From: DATBFG01 sp036558645 | GTDB lineage: Bacteria > Acidobacteriota > Terriglobia > Terriglobales > Acidobacteriaceae | Assembly: GCA_036558645.1 (NCBI GenBank) | Contig: DATBFG010000114.1 | Location: forward strand, 62,001-126,000 | Direction: 5' to 3' | Length of the DNA stretch: 64,000 bases | Shown here: piece after piece, positions 15,753-24,554 of the stretch | Position numbering within the stretch: position 1 is the first letter of the stretch | Layout: the number at the start of each line of letters is the position of its first letter | Made by a program: the position numbers and the translations under genes | The notes under the pieces: model-generated | The model's database searches: none | What the model was told of the DNA's origin: nothing | Seen by the model: only the letters and a program-made list of their open reading frames with translations

Positions 15753-17927
15753 ATGCCGATAGCCACCAAAATCGCAGGAACAGCGACGCCATTGCCGGTT
15801 GCCATTGGGAAGTACTTCGATGTCTGCTTATATTTATTGGCCTTCACTGGATTCGCCACCCTGGCGTCAACCGGCGGCCTCGATCTTCCAACAACCCTTC
15901 TGGTTTCCGCCGCTTTCCTCTTTCGTGGCTATTTGTTGGCAGAACAACGAAAATTGATCATCCCGGAGCGATGGACGACTTTTCTTACCGTCTTATACGT
16001 TGGGTTCTATCTTGCGGATTACTTCCTACTCTCCGGTTCATTCTTGACCTCGACGGTGCATCTGGTCCTGTTTGTTTTGATCGTGAGATTGTTCTCTGCG
16101 CAACGCGACCGCGATCAATATTTCATTGCCATTATTTCGTTCCTGATGGTCATGGCCGCCGCGGTGCTGACGGTTGATAGCACTTTTTTCTTTGCCTTTG
16201 CAGCCTTCATGCTCATTGCGGTGATCACCGTCATTCTGATGGAGATGAAGCACGCCGCCAACCATGCCAGCATTCGACCGAAAGAGACTGCAGATGTGAC
16301 AGCCCACCGCCATATGGCGTTTTCGCTGGCGGGAATCACACCAGCCCTGGTTGTATTGATTCTCTCGGGTGCCGGTGCAATCTTCTTCCTCCTACCTCGG
16401 TTTTCTGCCGGATACTTGAGCACCTACGCGGCTTCCAGTGAACTGTCGACGGGCTTCAGTGATCAAGTGCATTTGGGCACGATCGGACGAATACAGCAAT
16501 CCAGCGCCGTTGTAATGCATATAAAGATTGATGGTGACCAAGCCGGCGCGTACGACTTGAAGTGGCGCGGAGTCTCTCTCAGCGACTTCGACGGTAATAC
16601 GTGGTCGAATCCTCACAAGCGTCACATCGCATCCAGGATGGTGAACGGCGCCTTCGACATTTCCAATCAAGCGAACAGTTCCCTTCCGCGCCAACGAATA
16701 ATTCACTACGAAGTGCTCATGGAACCTATGGGCAACAACGTTTTCTTCCTGGCATCAACGGCGCAACAACTCGCGGGCGATTACCGAATCGTGGCTGTGG
16801 ATGACGCCGGTGCAGTCTTTGACCTCGATATTCAACACCCTATCGGACGTTACCAAGGAACATCGGTGATTCCTCAAGCTGGCGAAACCCAATCAGTTCA
16901 TCCAGCGACATATCGCCGGGATCAGTTGAAAGAGTACCTGAATGTGCCAGCCACCCTCGATCCGAGAATACCGGCGCTTGCGCAGACCATCACCACATCT
17001 CTCGGAGACAACTACGAGAAGGCCGTCGCGATCGAAGGCTACCTGAGAAGCAAGTTCGGCTACACCTTACAGCTTCCCAGAACCGCTCCTCGCGATCCGC
17101 TCGCAAACTTTCTGTTTGAACGCCGGCAGGGGCATTGCGAATATTTTGCGTCAGCAATGGCGGTCCTGTTGCGGACTCAGAACATACCCTCACGGGTGGT
17201 AAACGGGTTTCGCACCGGCGAGTTTAATGACATCTCGTCGCAATACGTAGTGAGAGCCAGTAATGCCCACTCCTGGGTGGAAGCGTACTTTCCCGAGCGC
17301 GGTTGGGTGAGCTTCGACCCGACGCCGGCGGGGATAGGCGAATTGCACACCGGGTGGGGACGCCTGCTCCTGTATTTCGATGCGGCAGCATCATTCTGGC
17401 GGGAGTGGATCGTAAGTTACGACGTCGGCCATCAGCGCATGCTGGGAACCGAGGTGCGACAGAATACTCGGCAGATGCTGGGTGATCTTCGGAGATGGGC
17501 ACGGTTGAAATACGCAAAAATCATGAAGACCGTCCGCCAGACCAGCAAACAATTGGCTCATCAACCCGTGGGGTGGACGCTGGCTGGCGTTCTATCTGTG
17601 ATCCTGCTGCTTCTCGTCTCGAATGCGCAGAGAATTCTGCATGGGTTGCGAAGCTGGCAACTGGCTCGCCAACCGGATAAACATCCAAGCGCAGCTGCCG
17701 GCGTTTGGTACGAACGAATGCTTCGAGTCGCTGCACGCAAGGGATGGAAGAAGAAGCCAGCGCAGACGCCGACGGAGTTCGCCAAGAGCATTGAGAACGA
17801 TCGACTGCGCGACAGCGTAGCACTCTTCACGCGCCACTATCAGAAGGCTCGCTTCGGAGACTCAACAGAAGACGCCAGCGAACTGCCCGAACTCTACGAG
17901 GAAATCGCTTCAATCGGGCAAAAATAA
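15753..17927 (+). CDS. TgpA-like membrane transglutaminase (DUF3488)
   Basis: About 724 residues from ATG 15753 (the frame is open from 15696). The N-terminal third has six or so hydrophobic helices (DUF3488 region). The periplasmic transglutaminase-like core has the Cys in RQGHCEYFASAMAVLLRT, the His in NAHSWVEAYF and the Asp in WVSFDPTP. One more membrane helix (VGWTLAGVLSVILLLLV) precedes a DUF4129-type cytoplasmic tail. Pseudomonas TgpA is an essential protein of this type; the substrate is unclear. The usual moxR-DUF58 partners are not adjacent. Its TAA directly abuts the stop codon of the convergent gene. Confidence 0.85.
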   Translation: MPIATKIAGTATPLPVAIGKYFDVCLYLLAFTGFATLASTGGLDLPTTLLVSAAFLFRGYLLAEQRKLIIPERWTTFLTVLYVGFYLADYFLLSGSFLTSTVHLVLFVLIVRLFSAQRDRDQYFIAIISFLMVMAAAVLTVDSTFFFAFAAFMLIAVITVILMEMKHAANHASIRPKETADVTAHRHMAFSLAGITPALVVLILSGAGAIFFLLPRFSAGYLSTYAASSELSTGFSDQVHLGTIGRIQQSSAVVMHIKIDGDQAGAYDLKWRGVSLSDFDGNTWSNPHKRHIASRMVNGAFDISNQANSSLPRQRIIHYEVLMEPMGNNVFFLASTAQQLAGDYRIVAVDDAGAVFDLDIQHPIGRYQGTSVIPQAGETQSVHPATYRRDQLKEYLNVPATLDPRIPALAQTITTSLGDNYEKAVAIEGYLRSKFGYTLQLPRTAPRDPLANFLFERRQGHCEYFASAMAVLLRTQNIPSRVVNGFRTGEFNDISSQYVVRASNAHSWVEAYFPERGWVSFDPTPAGIGELHTGWGRLLLYFDAAASFWREWIVSYDVGHQRMLGTEVRQNTRQMLGDLRRWARLKYAKIMKTVRQTSKQLAHQPVGWTLAGVLSVILLLLVSNAQRILHGLRSWQLARQPDKHPSAAAGVWYERMLRVAARKGWKKKPAQTPTEFAKSIENDRLRDSVALFTRHYQKARFGDSTEDASELPELYEEIASIGQK

Positions 17928-18560
17928 TCAGAAATGAAACACCACGCCGCCACCAACAAACAGGTTGTTTTGCCGGCTCTGGCCATAATCCACGTTCAAT
18001 TGCGGAACACCTGAGTTGTAATCGCGGGCCTCTCCCCGAAGGCTAAGGGACCTCAGAATACGTACATCCAGGCCGCCACCGATCTGGTAAACACCGGTTG
18101 TGGTACCGACCTCGCCGGGATTTGGGCCGCCAAAAACCAGGGTATCGCTCTTACTGAAATAGGCGAAGCCTCCGCCAAAACTCACCCAGGGAGATACCGA
18201 ATTCGAAGCAAAAATCCTTGCCCTCACGGACGGCGCTACAAAGAACGCACTGTAACTCTCGGGAATCGTATTGATTCCATAGTTCAACTTGACATTGGGC
18301 GTAAAAAGCACTGGCAGCTCCAAGGTTAGAGCCACAATGCTCTCGTGGCCAAGAACCGTGCGCGCATATCCGCCCTCGAATGAAATTGGGCTGCCGAAGT
18401 GGACAGTGTTATCAAAGAAGTTGGTATTCGGCACCAGGTGATCGTCCAGGAAGGGTCTTCCAATCACGAAAAAGGCTTCGCTCTTAGTCTGGGCGCTCGC
18501 CATGCGCACGAACAACATGGCTGCGAACAGGAACAGCGTCCCCCACCGTCGAAACGCCAT
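17928..18560 (-). CDS. Predicted outer-membrane beta-barrel protein
   Basis: A 210-residue protein with a signal peptide (cleavage after MASAQ), then alternating amphipathic strands such as SPWVSFGGGFAYF and NNLFVGGGVVFHF. It ends in an aromatic residue (Phe), as outer-membrane barrels do for BAM recognition. I cannot assign a specific family or ligand; it resembles the OmpW/OprF-size barrel class only in general form. GGAGG lies six bases before the ATG. Monocistronic, convergent with the transglutaminase gene and divergent from rimO. Confidence 0.65.
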   Translation of the reverse strand: MAFRRWGTLFLFAAMLFVRMASAQTKSEAFFVIGRPFLDDHLVPNTNFFDNTVHFGSPISFEGGYARTVLGHESIVALTLELPVLFTPNVKLNYGINTIPESYSAFFVAPSVRARIFASNSVSPWVSFGGGFAYFSKSDTLVFGGPNPGEVGTTTGVYQIGGGLDVRILRSLSLRGEARDYNSGVPQLNVDYGQSRQNNLFVGGGVVFHF

Positions 18561-18708
18561 TTTTCCTCCAAGGCACCAAGAGTTTCCAAATATTCGTCAG
18601 GTTAGCATGAGGTTCTGCGTCTTCGATCACTCAGAGGGATGCCTGCTTTGGTGCATCCCCCTTCCCTAAGCCCAGCGTGCCCTTCCCAGAACGTCTCTCC
18701 TAGGATGG

Positions 18709-18714
18709 TAAAAT
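18709..18714 (+). promoter_or_regulatory. -10-like box at the rimO start
   Basis: TAAAAT, two bases before ATG 18717 and eleven before ATG 18726. If it is a real -10, the mRNA begins near 18721 and the second ATG would be the start. Confidence 0.3.
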
Positions 18715-18716
18715 CG

Positions 18717-20210
18717 ATGAATTGCATGGATAAGAACAGCTCTACTGTAGTGGTGGCAGGCCCGCCTGAAGCGTCTACATCCTCTCCTGGGGTCAAAGTC
18801 GGCTTCGTAAGTTTGGGATGTCCGAAGAACCTTGTCGACAGCGAAGTCATGATGGGAATGCTGGCTCAGGGAGGAGCTCAGCTGGAGACTGATGCGGCCC
18901 GAGCCGACGTCATCGTCGTGAATACGTGTTCCTTCATAGACAGCGCACAGCAGGAGTCTGTGGATACGATCCTGGAGATGGCGCGGCTCAAAAGCGAAGG
19001 GCGAGCCCGAAAGCTGATCGTCGCGGGGTGCCTGGTAGAACGATATCGCGATCAGATTCGAAAAAATATCCCCGAAGTAGATGCAGTGGTCGGCACGGGT
19101 GAGTTGGACAAGATTCTCTCGGCCGCCGGGGTAGCCGAACCAGAGAGCAATTCTCCTTTTCGCATTTTGCAGTCGCGCCCCGAAGGTACAGCACGCGAAC
19201 TGCAGGGACGCTTTTCCCGCGAAAGCTGGGATGGGGCGCTAGCCGATCTTCCCAACTACCTCTATGACGAGCACACGCCGCGTGTGCTGTCGACACCAGG
19301 GCATTCTGCCTATGTGAAGATCGCAGAGGGCTGCGATCATCCTTGTACGTTCTGCATCATTCCCCAGTTGCGTGGAAAATTCCGCTCCCGCCGATTCGAA
19401 TCGGTTATCGCCGAGGCAGAGCAACTGGCCCGATCCGGGGTACGCGAAATCACTCTCATTGGCCAGGACACCACTTGTTACGGCGAAGATTTCGACCTCA
19501 AAGATGGACTCGCTTTGCTGCTAGAAAAGCTTGCAATGCTCGAGGAATTGCGGTGGGTACGATTTCTGTACGCATATCCCAACAAGATTACCGGCAGGTT
19601 GCTAGACACTATCGCACGTCATGACAAGATCTGCTCCTACATCGATGTGCCTCTGCAACACGCGTCTCCTTCGGCTCTCAAGCGCATGAAACGCGGCGGC
19701 GGGACGGACGTTTTTCTCCGGCTCATTGAGAAGATTAGGCGTTCGATTCCGGGTGTCACTCTGCGTACGTCTTTCATCGTCGGATTCCCCGGCGAAACAG
19801 AAAAGGAATTTGAGGAGCTTTGCGACTTTGTCCGCGAAGCCGAATTTGATTGGATGGGGACCTTCGGGTATTCCGATCAGGAAGGTGCGGCGGCTTACCA
19901 CGAGGATCAGAAGTTGAGTCCGCGAGAAATCGAGCGCCGGCGGAAGCACCTGATGAAAATCCAACAGGGCATCAGCAAGCGAAAGAAGAAGGCCTTGGTA
20001 GGACGGGAATTCGACTTGCTGCTGGAAGGTTCGTCGGAGGAAAGCGAGTTGTTGCTCGAAGGACGGACCCCGATGCACGCTCCCGAGATCGACGGAAAGC
20101 TATTTATCACCGACCTTCCTGACGGTATGGAGCCGCGACCGGGTAGCTTCTATCGATGTCATATTACCGAAGCCCATGACTACGACCTGATAGGCAGAAT
20201 TCTGGAATGA
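18717..20210 (+). CDS. rimO: Ribosomal protein S12 methylthiotransferase RimO
   Basis: Adds a methylthio group to an Asp of ribosomal protein S12, using two 4Fe-4S clusters. The N-terminal MTTase domain has its three Cys in SLGCPKNLVDSE, VNTCSFIDSA and VAGCLVERY. The radical SAM motif is CDHPCTFC followed by IIPQLRGKFRSR, and a TRAM domain forms the C-terminus. The frame is open from 18639; ATG 18717 or 18726 is more likely because the family starts just before the first Cys region. There is a 50-residue linker between the first two domains. yacG follows after three bases. Confidence 0.93.
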   Translation: MNCMDKNSSTVVVAGPPEASTSSPGVKVGFVSLGCPKNLVDSEVMMGMLAQGGAQLETDAARADVIVVNTCSFIDSAQQESVDTILEMARLKSEGRARKLIVAGCLVERYRDQIRKNIPEVDAVVGTGELDKILSAAGVAEPESNSPFRILQSRPEGTARELQGRFSRESWDGALADLPNYLYDEHTPRVLSTPGHSAYVKIAEGCDHPCTFCIIPQLRGKFRSRRFESVIAEAEQLARSGVREITLIGQDTTCYGEDFDLKDGLALLLEKLAMLEELRWVRFLYAYPNKITGRLLDTIARHDKICSYIDVPLQHASPSALKRMKRGGGTDVFLRLIEKIRRSIPGVTLRTSFIVGFPGETEKEFEELCDFVREAEFDWMGTFGYSDQEGAAAYHEDQKLSPREIERRRKHLMKIQQGISKRKKKALVGREFDLLLEGSSEESELLLEGRTPMHAPEIDGKLFITDLPDGMEPRPGSFYRCHITEAHDYDLIGRILE

Positions 20211-20213
20211 GCT

Positions 20214-20417
20214 ATGGCCAAGCGGCTACGCAGCGTACGTTGTCCCATCTGCAAGCAAAAGGTGCGGTCAGATCATCCAGACTTCCCTTTTTGCAGTGAA
20301 CGCTGCCGGACAGTCGACCTTGGCAAATGGGCGAGCGGAGCCTACGTGATCACATCCCCCATCAAGGACACCAGCGAAGAAATGGAGTCCGAAACCGGAC
20401 TTCGGGAAAAGGAATAG
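20214..20417 (+). CDS. yacG: YacG-type zinc-finger protein
   Basis: A 67-residue DUF329 protein. The four zinc-binding Cys are in VRCPICKQKV and FPFCSERCRTVDLGKWASG, the family signature. E. coli YacG binds and inhibits DNA gyrase; in this organism that role is inferred only by homology. It starts three bases after the rimO stop and ends four before pgpA, so the three genes are probably co-transcribed. Confidence 0.88.
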   Translation: MAKRLRSVRCPICKQKVRSDHPDFPFCSERCRTVDLGKWASGAYVITSPIKDTSEEMESETGLREKE

Positions 20418-20421
20418 GTGC

Positions 20422-20946
20422 ATGGATTCGCGGGTTGATACTCGAGTCGAACCTCGTGCGCAAACTGCACCTGCCGCTCCGATGTGGGCAAATCTGGTAG
20501 CCACGTTCTTCGGGATGGGTCGACTTCAACCCGGTCCCGGAACTTGGGCGTCGGCTGCCACGATCACGGTTTGGTGGGCCATCGCACGAATCACTCCGCT
20601 TTCGTTGCAAACAGGCACAAACATCGGCCTCGCCACGGTGGCAATCCTGATTGGCATTCCCGCCGCTACGCGTGCTGCGCGGGCGGCTAGCAAAAAAGAT
20701 CCTGGCTTCATCGTCATCGACGAAGTGGCCGGGCAGCTTGTGTCACTCATCGCCGTCCCGGTGTCGTGGAAATCTCTCTTGCTGGGCTTTATACTTTTCA
20801 GAGGATTTGACATTCTGAAACCTCCCCCTATCCGTGCACTCGAGCACCTCCCCGAGGGCACAGGAATCGTATTAGACGACGTGGGGGCAGGACTGTACGC
20901 CCTGGCCGTTATGCACTTGGCAGTGCATTTCGGTGCAATTTCTTAG
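20422..20946 (+). CDS. pgpA: Phosphatidylglycerophosphatase A
   Basis: Dephosphorylates phosphatidylglycerophosphate to phosphatidylglycerol at the inner membrane. It is 174 residues with about four hydrophobic helices. The family motifs GRLQPGPGTWAS, FIVIDEVAGQL, FRGFDILKPPPI and GTGIVLDDVGAG, whose acidic residues bind Mg2+, are all present. AAGGA lies a few bases before the ATG. It continues the rimO-yacG operon, and the following propeller protein starts 13 bases after its stop. Confidence 0.92.
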   Translation: MDSRVDTRVEPRAQTAPAAPMWANLVATFFGMGRLQPGPGTWASAATITVWWAIARITPLSLQTGTNIGLATVAILIGIPAATRAARAASKKDPGFIVIDEVAGQLVSLIAVPVSWKSLLLGFILFRGFDILKPPPIRALEHLPEGTGIVLDDVGAGLYALAVMHLAVHFGAIS

Positions 20947-20959
20947 GAAGTTAGAGAGC

Positions 20960-22015
20960 ATGGGAATTTCTGACCGTCTGCTGGGAAAGAAAAACGTCAA
21001 CGGAAATCCGTTCATCGAAGGGGTCCATCCTTCAGCCGCTCTCCCCGGTGGTGAAGTACGGATCGTGGGCAGTGGCCTTCGTCCGCTAGATCTTAAGCGT
21101 CCGCAGGTGCGGTTCGGCGAATTGGAAGGGACCGTCGTCATCAGTTCGGATGACTTCCTAGTTGCTCGGGTCCCGCAAGGCGCCTCTTCGGGACCTATCG
21201 TCGTGTCAACGAATGGGAACAGCAGCAATCCTCACCAGCTTACGGTTGCCGTGCCTATAGCCGAAAATCTGCATCCGGTCACGAATCCTGCTATCGACAG
21301 CGATGGAAACATCTACGTGACTTTCTCCGGATCGCGCGGGCAAAAGGTTCAAGTGGCGATCTACAAGATCGACACGAACTATTCAGTGAAGCCGTTTCTC
21401 TCAGAGATGATGAATCCCACGGCGATCGTGTTCGATGCCGCGGGTCAAATGTATGTATCCTCGCGATTCGATGGCACCGTTTACAGAGTTGCGCCAAATG
21501 GAACCATGTCCACCTATGCTGAGGGCATGGGCGTTGCCACCGGAATGGCATTCGACAAAGAGGAAAATCTATACGTGGGCGATCGCAGTGGAACGATCTT
21601 CAAGATCGCCCGGGATCGCCAAATCTTCGTATTCGCCACTCTCGAGGCGAGTGTTTCCGCTTACCATATGGCCTTTGGTCCCCAGGGAGATCTGTTCGTT
21701 GCCGGGCCTACGACTTCAAGCTTCGATTGCATCCACAAAATCGATCCCCAGGGAAATGTGACTACGTTCTACCGCGGACTGGGTCGACCCCAAGGTTTGG
21801 CTTTCGACGCCGACGCAAATCTGTATGTGGCTGCTTCCCTCGGAGGCAAGCGGGGCATCGTAAAACTCACGCCTGAAGGGAAGGCCTCGCTGCAGGTATC
21901 GGGCAATGGACTCGTTGGATTAGCTTTTGCCCCGGGGAGGTCTGCAGTTCTTGCGACTACCAGCGGAGTTCTTCATCTCGCTTGGAACATTCAGGGTGCA
22001 CCCAGCTTAGGTTAG
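20960..22015 (+). CDS. TIG/IPT-like domain plus NHL/SMP-30-type beta-propeller protein
   Basis: A 351-residue protein without a visible signal peptide. Residues ~20-105 look like an Ig-like TIG/IPT domain (FIEGVHPSAALPGGEVRIVG, then VPQGASSGPIVVSTNG). The rest repeats a propeller blade pattern of 'AxDxxGNxYVxxxxxGTVYRxxPxG', for example MAFDKEENLYVGDRSGTIFK and LAFDADANLYVAAS. No catalytic function can be assigned. ATG 20960 has AGGAAG and AGAG upstream and fits better than 20933. It sits between pgpA and cinA. Confidence 0.7.
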   Translation: MGISDRLLGKKNVNGNPFIEGVHPSAALPGGEVRIVGSGLRPLDLKRPQVRFGELEGTVVISSDDFLVARVPQGASSGPIVVSTNGNSSNPHQLTVAVPIAENLHPVTNPAIDSDGNIYVTFSGSRGQKVQVAIYKIDTNYSVKPFLSEMMNPTAIVFDAAGQMYVSSRFDGTVYRVAPNGTMSTYAEGMGVATGMAFDKEENLYVGDRSGTIFKIARDRQIFVFATLEASVSAYHMAFGPQGDLFVAGPTTSSFDCIHKIDPQGNVTTFYRGLGRPQGLAFDADANLYVAASLGGKRGIVKLTPEGKASLQVSGNGLVGLAFAPGRSAVLATTSGVLHLAWNIQGAPSLG

Positions 22016-22032
22016 GCCCGTAACATTGATCA

Positions 22033-22040
22033 TATAAACT
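22033..22040 (+). promoter_or_regulatory. -10-like box before cinA
   Basis: TATAAACT contains TATAAA and the TANNNT form TAAACT. It ends six bases before the GTG, with no Shine-Dalgarno. Confidence 0.3.
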
Positions 22041-22046
22041 CTAAGC

Positions 22047-23291
22047 GTGTACGCTGAGATCATCGCGATCGGCTCGGAGTTGCTGACTCCTTTCCGGCAG
22101 GACACCAATTCTCTTTTTCTCACCGAGCGCCTCAATCAACTCGGAGTTGAAGTCCGGTTTAAGACGGTCGTGGGCGATAGTCGTCAAGACCTTACAGCAG
22201 TGGCTCGGCAGGCCCTCAGTCGTGCAGATATCGCTATTTTCATGGGTGGCCTTGGACCGACGGAAGACGACTTAACCCGCGAAGCCGTCGCGGATGCATT
22301 GAATTTGGAACTGCGGCGTGATGCCGCCGAACTGGAACGTCTCGAGAAGCGGTTCGCTGCCCGCGGCTTCAAGATGACGGCAAACAACGCGCAACAGGCC
22401 GATGTCATTGCCGGCGCCGTTGTCCTGCCCAACGCGAATGGCAGCGCTCCCGGACAGTGGCTCAGCGGCAAGTATGAAGGTCACGAGAGAATCGTAATGT
22501 TGTTACCGGGCCCTCCGCATGAGCTGAAGGCTCTGTTCGACGAGCAATGCATGAGCCGCTTGCGAACTAAGGTTCCACAACAATTCATCGCCACCCGCGT
22601 GTTGAAAATTGCCATGATGGGTGAGTCCCATTGCGATGCCCGCGTTGCACCGATCTACAAGCAGTACCCCGACGTGCAAACCACCATTCTCGCTGGAGCG
22701 GGCGAAATCCAACTGCATGTCAGTCATCGCGCTGACTCGCTGGATGCGGCACAGTCGCGTGTTGACCAACTGGTCGACCGGTTAGAGGAAGAGTTGGGCG
22801 ACTTTGTTTTTTCAGATAATGGCGATTCGATGGAGCAGATTGTCAGTTACTACCTGCAGATGCGAAACGCCACCTTGGCGGTGGCCGAATCCTGCACCGG
22901 CGGATTGTTAGCGGAGCGGCTGACCTCGATTGGTGGAAGTTCACGCTACTTTGTCGGCGGAGCAGTCGTGTACTCGAACCAGCTCAAAACCAGTTTTGCC
23001 GATGTCCCTGAAAAAATGATCGTCGAGCATGGTGCCGTGAGCCGTGAGGTTGCGGCGGCGCTTGCCGAGGGTATTCGAAAACGCTGTGACACAACTTTTG
23101 GCATCGGAATCACAGGCGTCGCGGGACCCACCGGAGGCACAGCCGAAAAGCCGGTTGGCCTGGTGTTTCACGCGTTGGCGGACACCCGCGGAACGGAAGT
23201 CATCGAAAAGAATTTCATGGGAGATCGTAAGCGTATTCGTTGGTACGCCACGCAACAGGCCCTCGACATGATGAGAAGAAGACTGATGTAG
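22047..23291 (+). CDS. cinA: CinA family protein (NMN amidase / MoCF-like)
   Basis: A 414-residue two-domain protein. The N-terminal molybdopterin-binding-like (COG1058) domain has IAIGSELLTPFRQDTNS and FMGGLGPTEDDLT. The C-terminal domain has AESCTGGLLAERLTSIGGSS and GITGVAGPTGGTAEKP, the active site of nicotinamide-nucleotide amidases (PncC). The domain pair usually acts in pyridine nucleotide salvage or repair (ADP-ribose pyrophosphatase plus NMN deamidase). Translation starts at GTG. thpR follows after 33 bases. Confidence 0.92.
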   Translation: MYAEIIAIGSELLTPFRQDTNSLFLTERLNQLGVEVRFKTVVGDSRQDLTAVARQALSRADIAIFMGGLGPTEDDLTREAVADALNLELRRDAAELERLEKRFAARGFKMTANNAQQADVIAGAVVLPNANGSAPGQWLSGKYEGHERIVMLLPGPPHELKALFDEQCMSRLRTKVPQQFIATRVLKIAMMGESHCDARVAPIYKQYPDVQTTILAGAGEIQLHVSHRADSLDAAQSRVDQLVDRLEEELGDFVFSDNGDSMEQIVSYYLQMRNATLAVAESCTGGLLAERLTSIGGSSRYFVGGAVVYSNQLKTSFADVPEKMIVEHGAVSREVAAALAEGIRKRCDTTFGIGITGVAGPTGGTAEKPVGLVFHALADTRGTEVIEKNFMGDRKRIRWYATQQALDMMRRRLM

Positions 23292-23324
23292 CAGCGGGTT
23301 GCAATCCAGCTTGATAGAAAATGT

Positions 23325-23918
23325 ATGCGCATCTTTGTTGCATTGGATATCGACCAGAGTATCCGTGAACGTATAAGCCGGTTCTTGGATGGCGTTCGCG
23401 AGTTCGCGCCCGATGCACGATGGGTGCGTACTGAAGGATTGCATGTCACGCTCAAGTTTCTGGGTGAGCAGACCCCGGCGGCAGTAGATGCAATCAAGGC
23501 AGCTCTGGAGACACTCAAGTCGACGCGCATTAGTCTGGCCTTCCGCGGTTACGGCTTCTTCCCGACCCCACGGGCAGCTCGTGTATTTTGGGTCGGCATT
23601 GAGGCAGGTCCAGAACTAGCAGAGCTTGCAAAGAGGATTGATGAAAGCACCTTTGCGTTAGGCATTCCAAAAGAAAACCATAGCTACGCCCCACATCTCA
23701 CACTTGCTCGAGGAGGCTCCGGAGCCCCTCGGCGACAGGAGACCGATGTTGCCAATCGACGTTTCGAGCAATTGCAGAAAAAACTTGCCTCACTGTCTCC
23801 GCCAGAGTTTGGTAGCATGACAGCCCAAGAATTCTTCTTGTATGAGAGTCAATTGGGACGCGGAGGTTCTCGTTACTCAAAGCTGGCTCGTTTCCCTTTG
23901 CAACAAACGCACGGCTGA
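23325..23918 (+). CDS. thpR: RNA 2',3'-cyclic phosphodiesterase (ThpR/LigT)
   Basis: A 197-residue 2H phosphoesterase that hydrolyses 2',3'-cyclic ends to 2'-phosphate and can ligate tRNA halves in vitro. The two HxTx motifs are LHVTLKFLGE (~residue 43) and PHLTLARG (~residue 125), at the expected separation. The N-terminus MRIFVALDID is typical. It lies between cinA and plsY on the same strand. Confidence 0.92.
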   Translation: MRIFVALDIDQSIRERISRFLDGVREFAPDARWVRTEGLHVTLKFLGEQTPAAVDAIKAALETLKSTRISLAFRGYGFFPTPRAARVFWVGIEAGPELAELAKRIDESTFALGIPKENHSYAPHLTLARGGSGAPRRQETDVANRRFEQLQKKLASLSPPEFGSMTAQEFFLYESQLGRGGSRYSKLARFPLQQTHG

Positions 23919-23951
23919 CAACCGGCGTCGCGTGTCCGAGCAGGCCGTTTC

Positions 23952-24554
23952 ATGAACGTTCTTCTCATCGCCGCCCTAAGCTATTTGCTGGGATCGATCC
24001 CATTCGGCTATGTTCTGGTGCGCATCCTTCGCGGACAAGACATACGCAAGACTGGCAGCGGCAACATCGGCGCTACGAACGTATCGCGCACATCGCCTGC
24101 CTTAGGGATCCTCACGCTTGTGCTTGATGCCGGCAAGGGTGTGGCCGCTGTCCTGCTTGCCCAGTTGCTATTCCCAGGATTGCCTCTCATAGCTGTGGTC
24201 GCCGCTGTCTTCGCTATCCTCGGGCACATATTTCCAGTTTGGCTGCGATTTCGAGGGGGTAAGGGCGTCGCTACTGGACTTGGCTCCTTTGTCGTACTCG
24301 TGCCAAAAGCGATTCTCGTCATGGTGTGCGTGTTCGTGCTTTTGCTGGTGATGTTCCGCTATGTTTCCCTGGCCTCGATCGTTAGCGTTGCGTTACTGCC
24401 TCTCCTGGCGTGGCAGATGAAGCTCTACTTTGATGTCCCTCTTGTTCTCGGGCTAATGACCATCGCATCTTTCCTGATCGTAGCGAAACACCACGAAAAC
24501 ATCCGGCGCTTGCTCGCAGGGTCTGAACCTCGCCTGCAACTGAGGCGTGGATGA
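23952..24554 (+). CDS. plsY: Glycerol-3-phosphate acyltransferase PlsY
   Basis: A multi-pass inner-membrane enzyme that transfers acyl groups from acyl-phosphate to glycerol-3-phosphate, the first step of phospholipid synthesis. It is 200 residues. The three conserved motifs are GSIPFGYV with KTGSGNIGATNV (motif 1), FPVWLRFRGGKGVATGLG (motif 2) and KHHENIRRLLAG (motif 3). The stop overlaps the gpsA ATG by four bases. gpsA makes its substrate, so the pair forms a coupled pathway unit. Confidence 0.95.
   Translation: MNVLLIAALSYLLGSIPFGYVLVRILRGQDIRKTGSGNIGATNVSRTSPALGILTLVLDAGKGVAAVLLAQLLFPGLPLIAVVAAVFAILGHIFPVWLRFRGGKGVATGLGSFVVLVPKAILVMVCVFVLLLVMFRYVSLASIVSVALLPLLAWQMKLYFDVPLVLGLMTIASFLIVAKHHENIRRLLAGSEPRLQLRRG

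Noticed and set aside
15400..15762. 120-codon plus-strand frame upstream of the transglutaminase gene
   Set aside because: It covers the SRP RNA gene on the other strand, whose core sequence, pairing and terminator are unmistakable.
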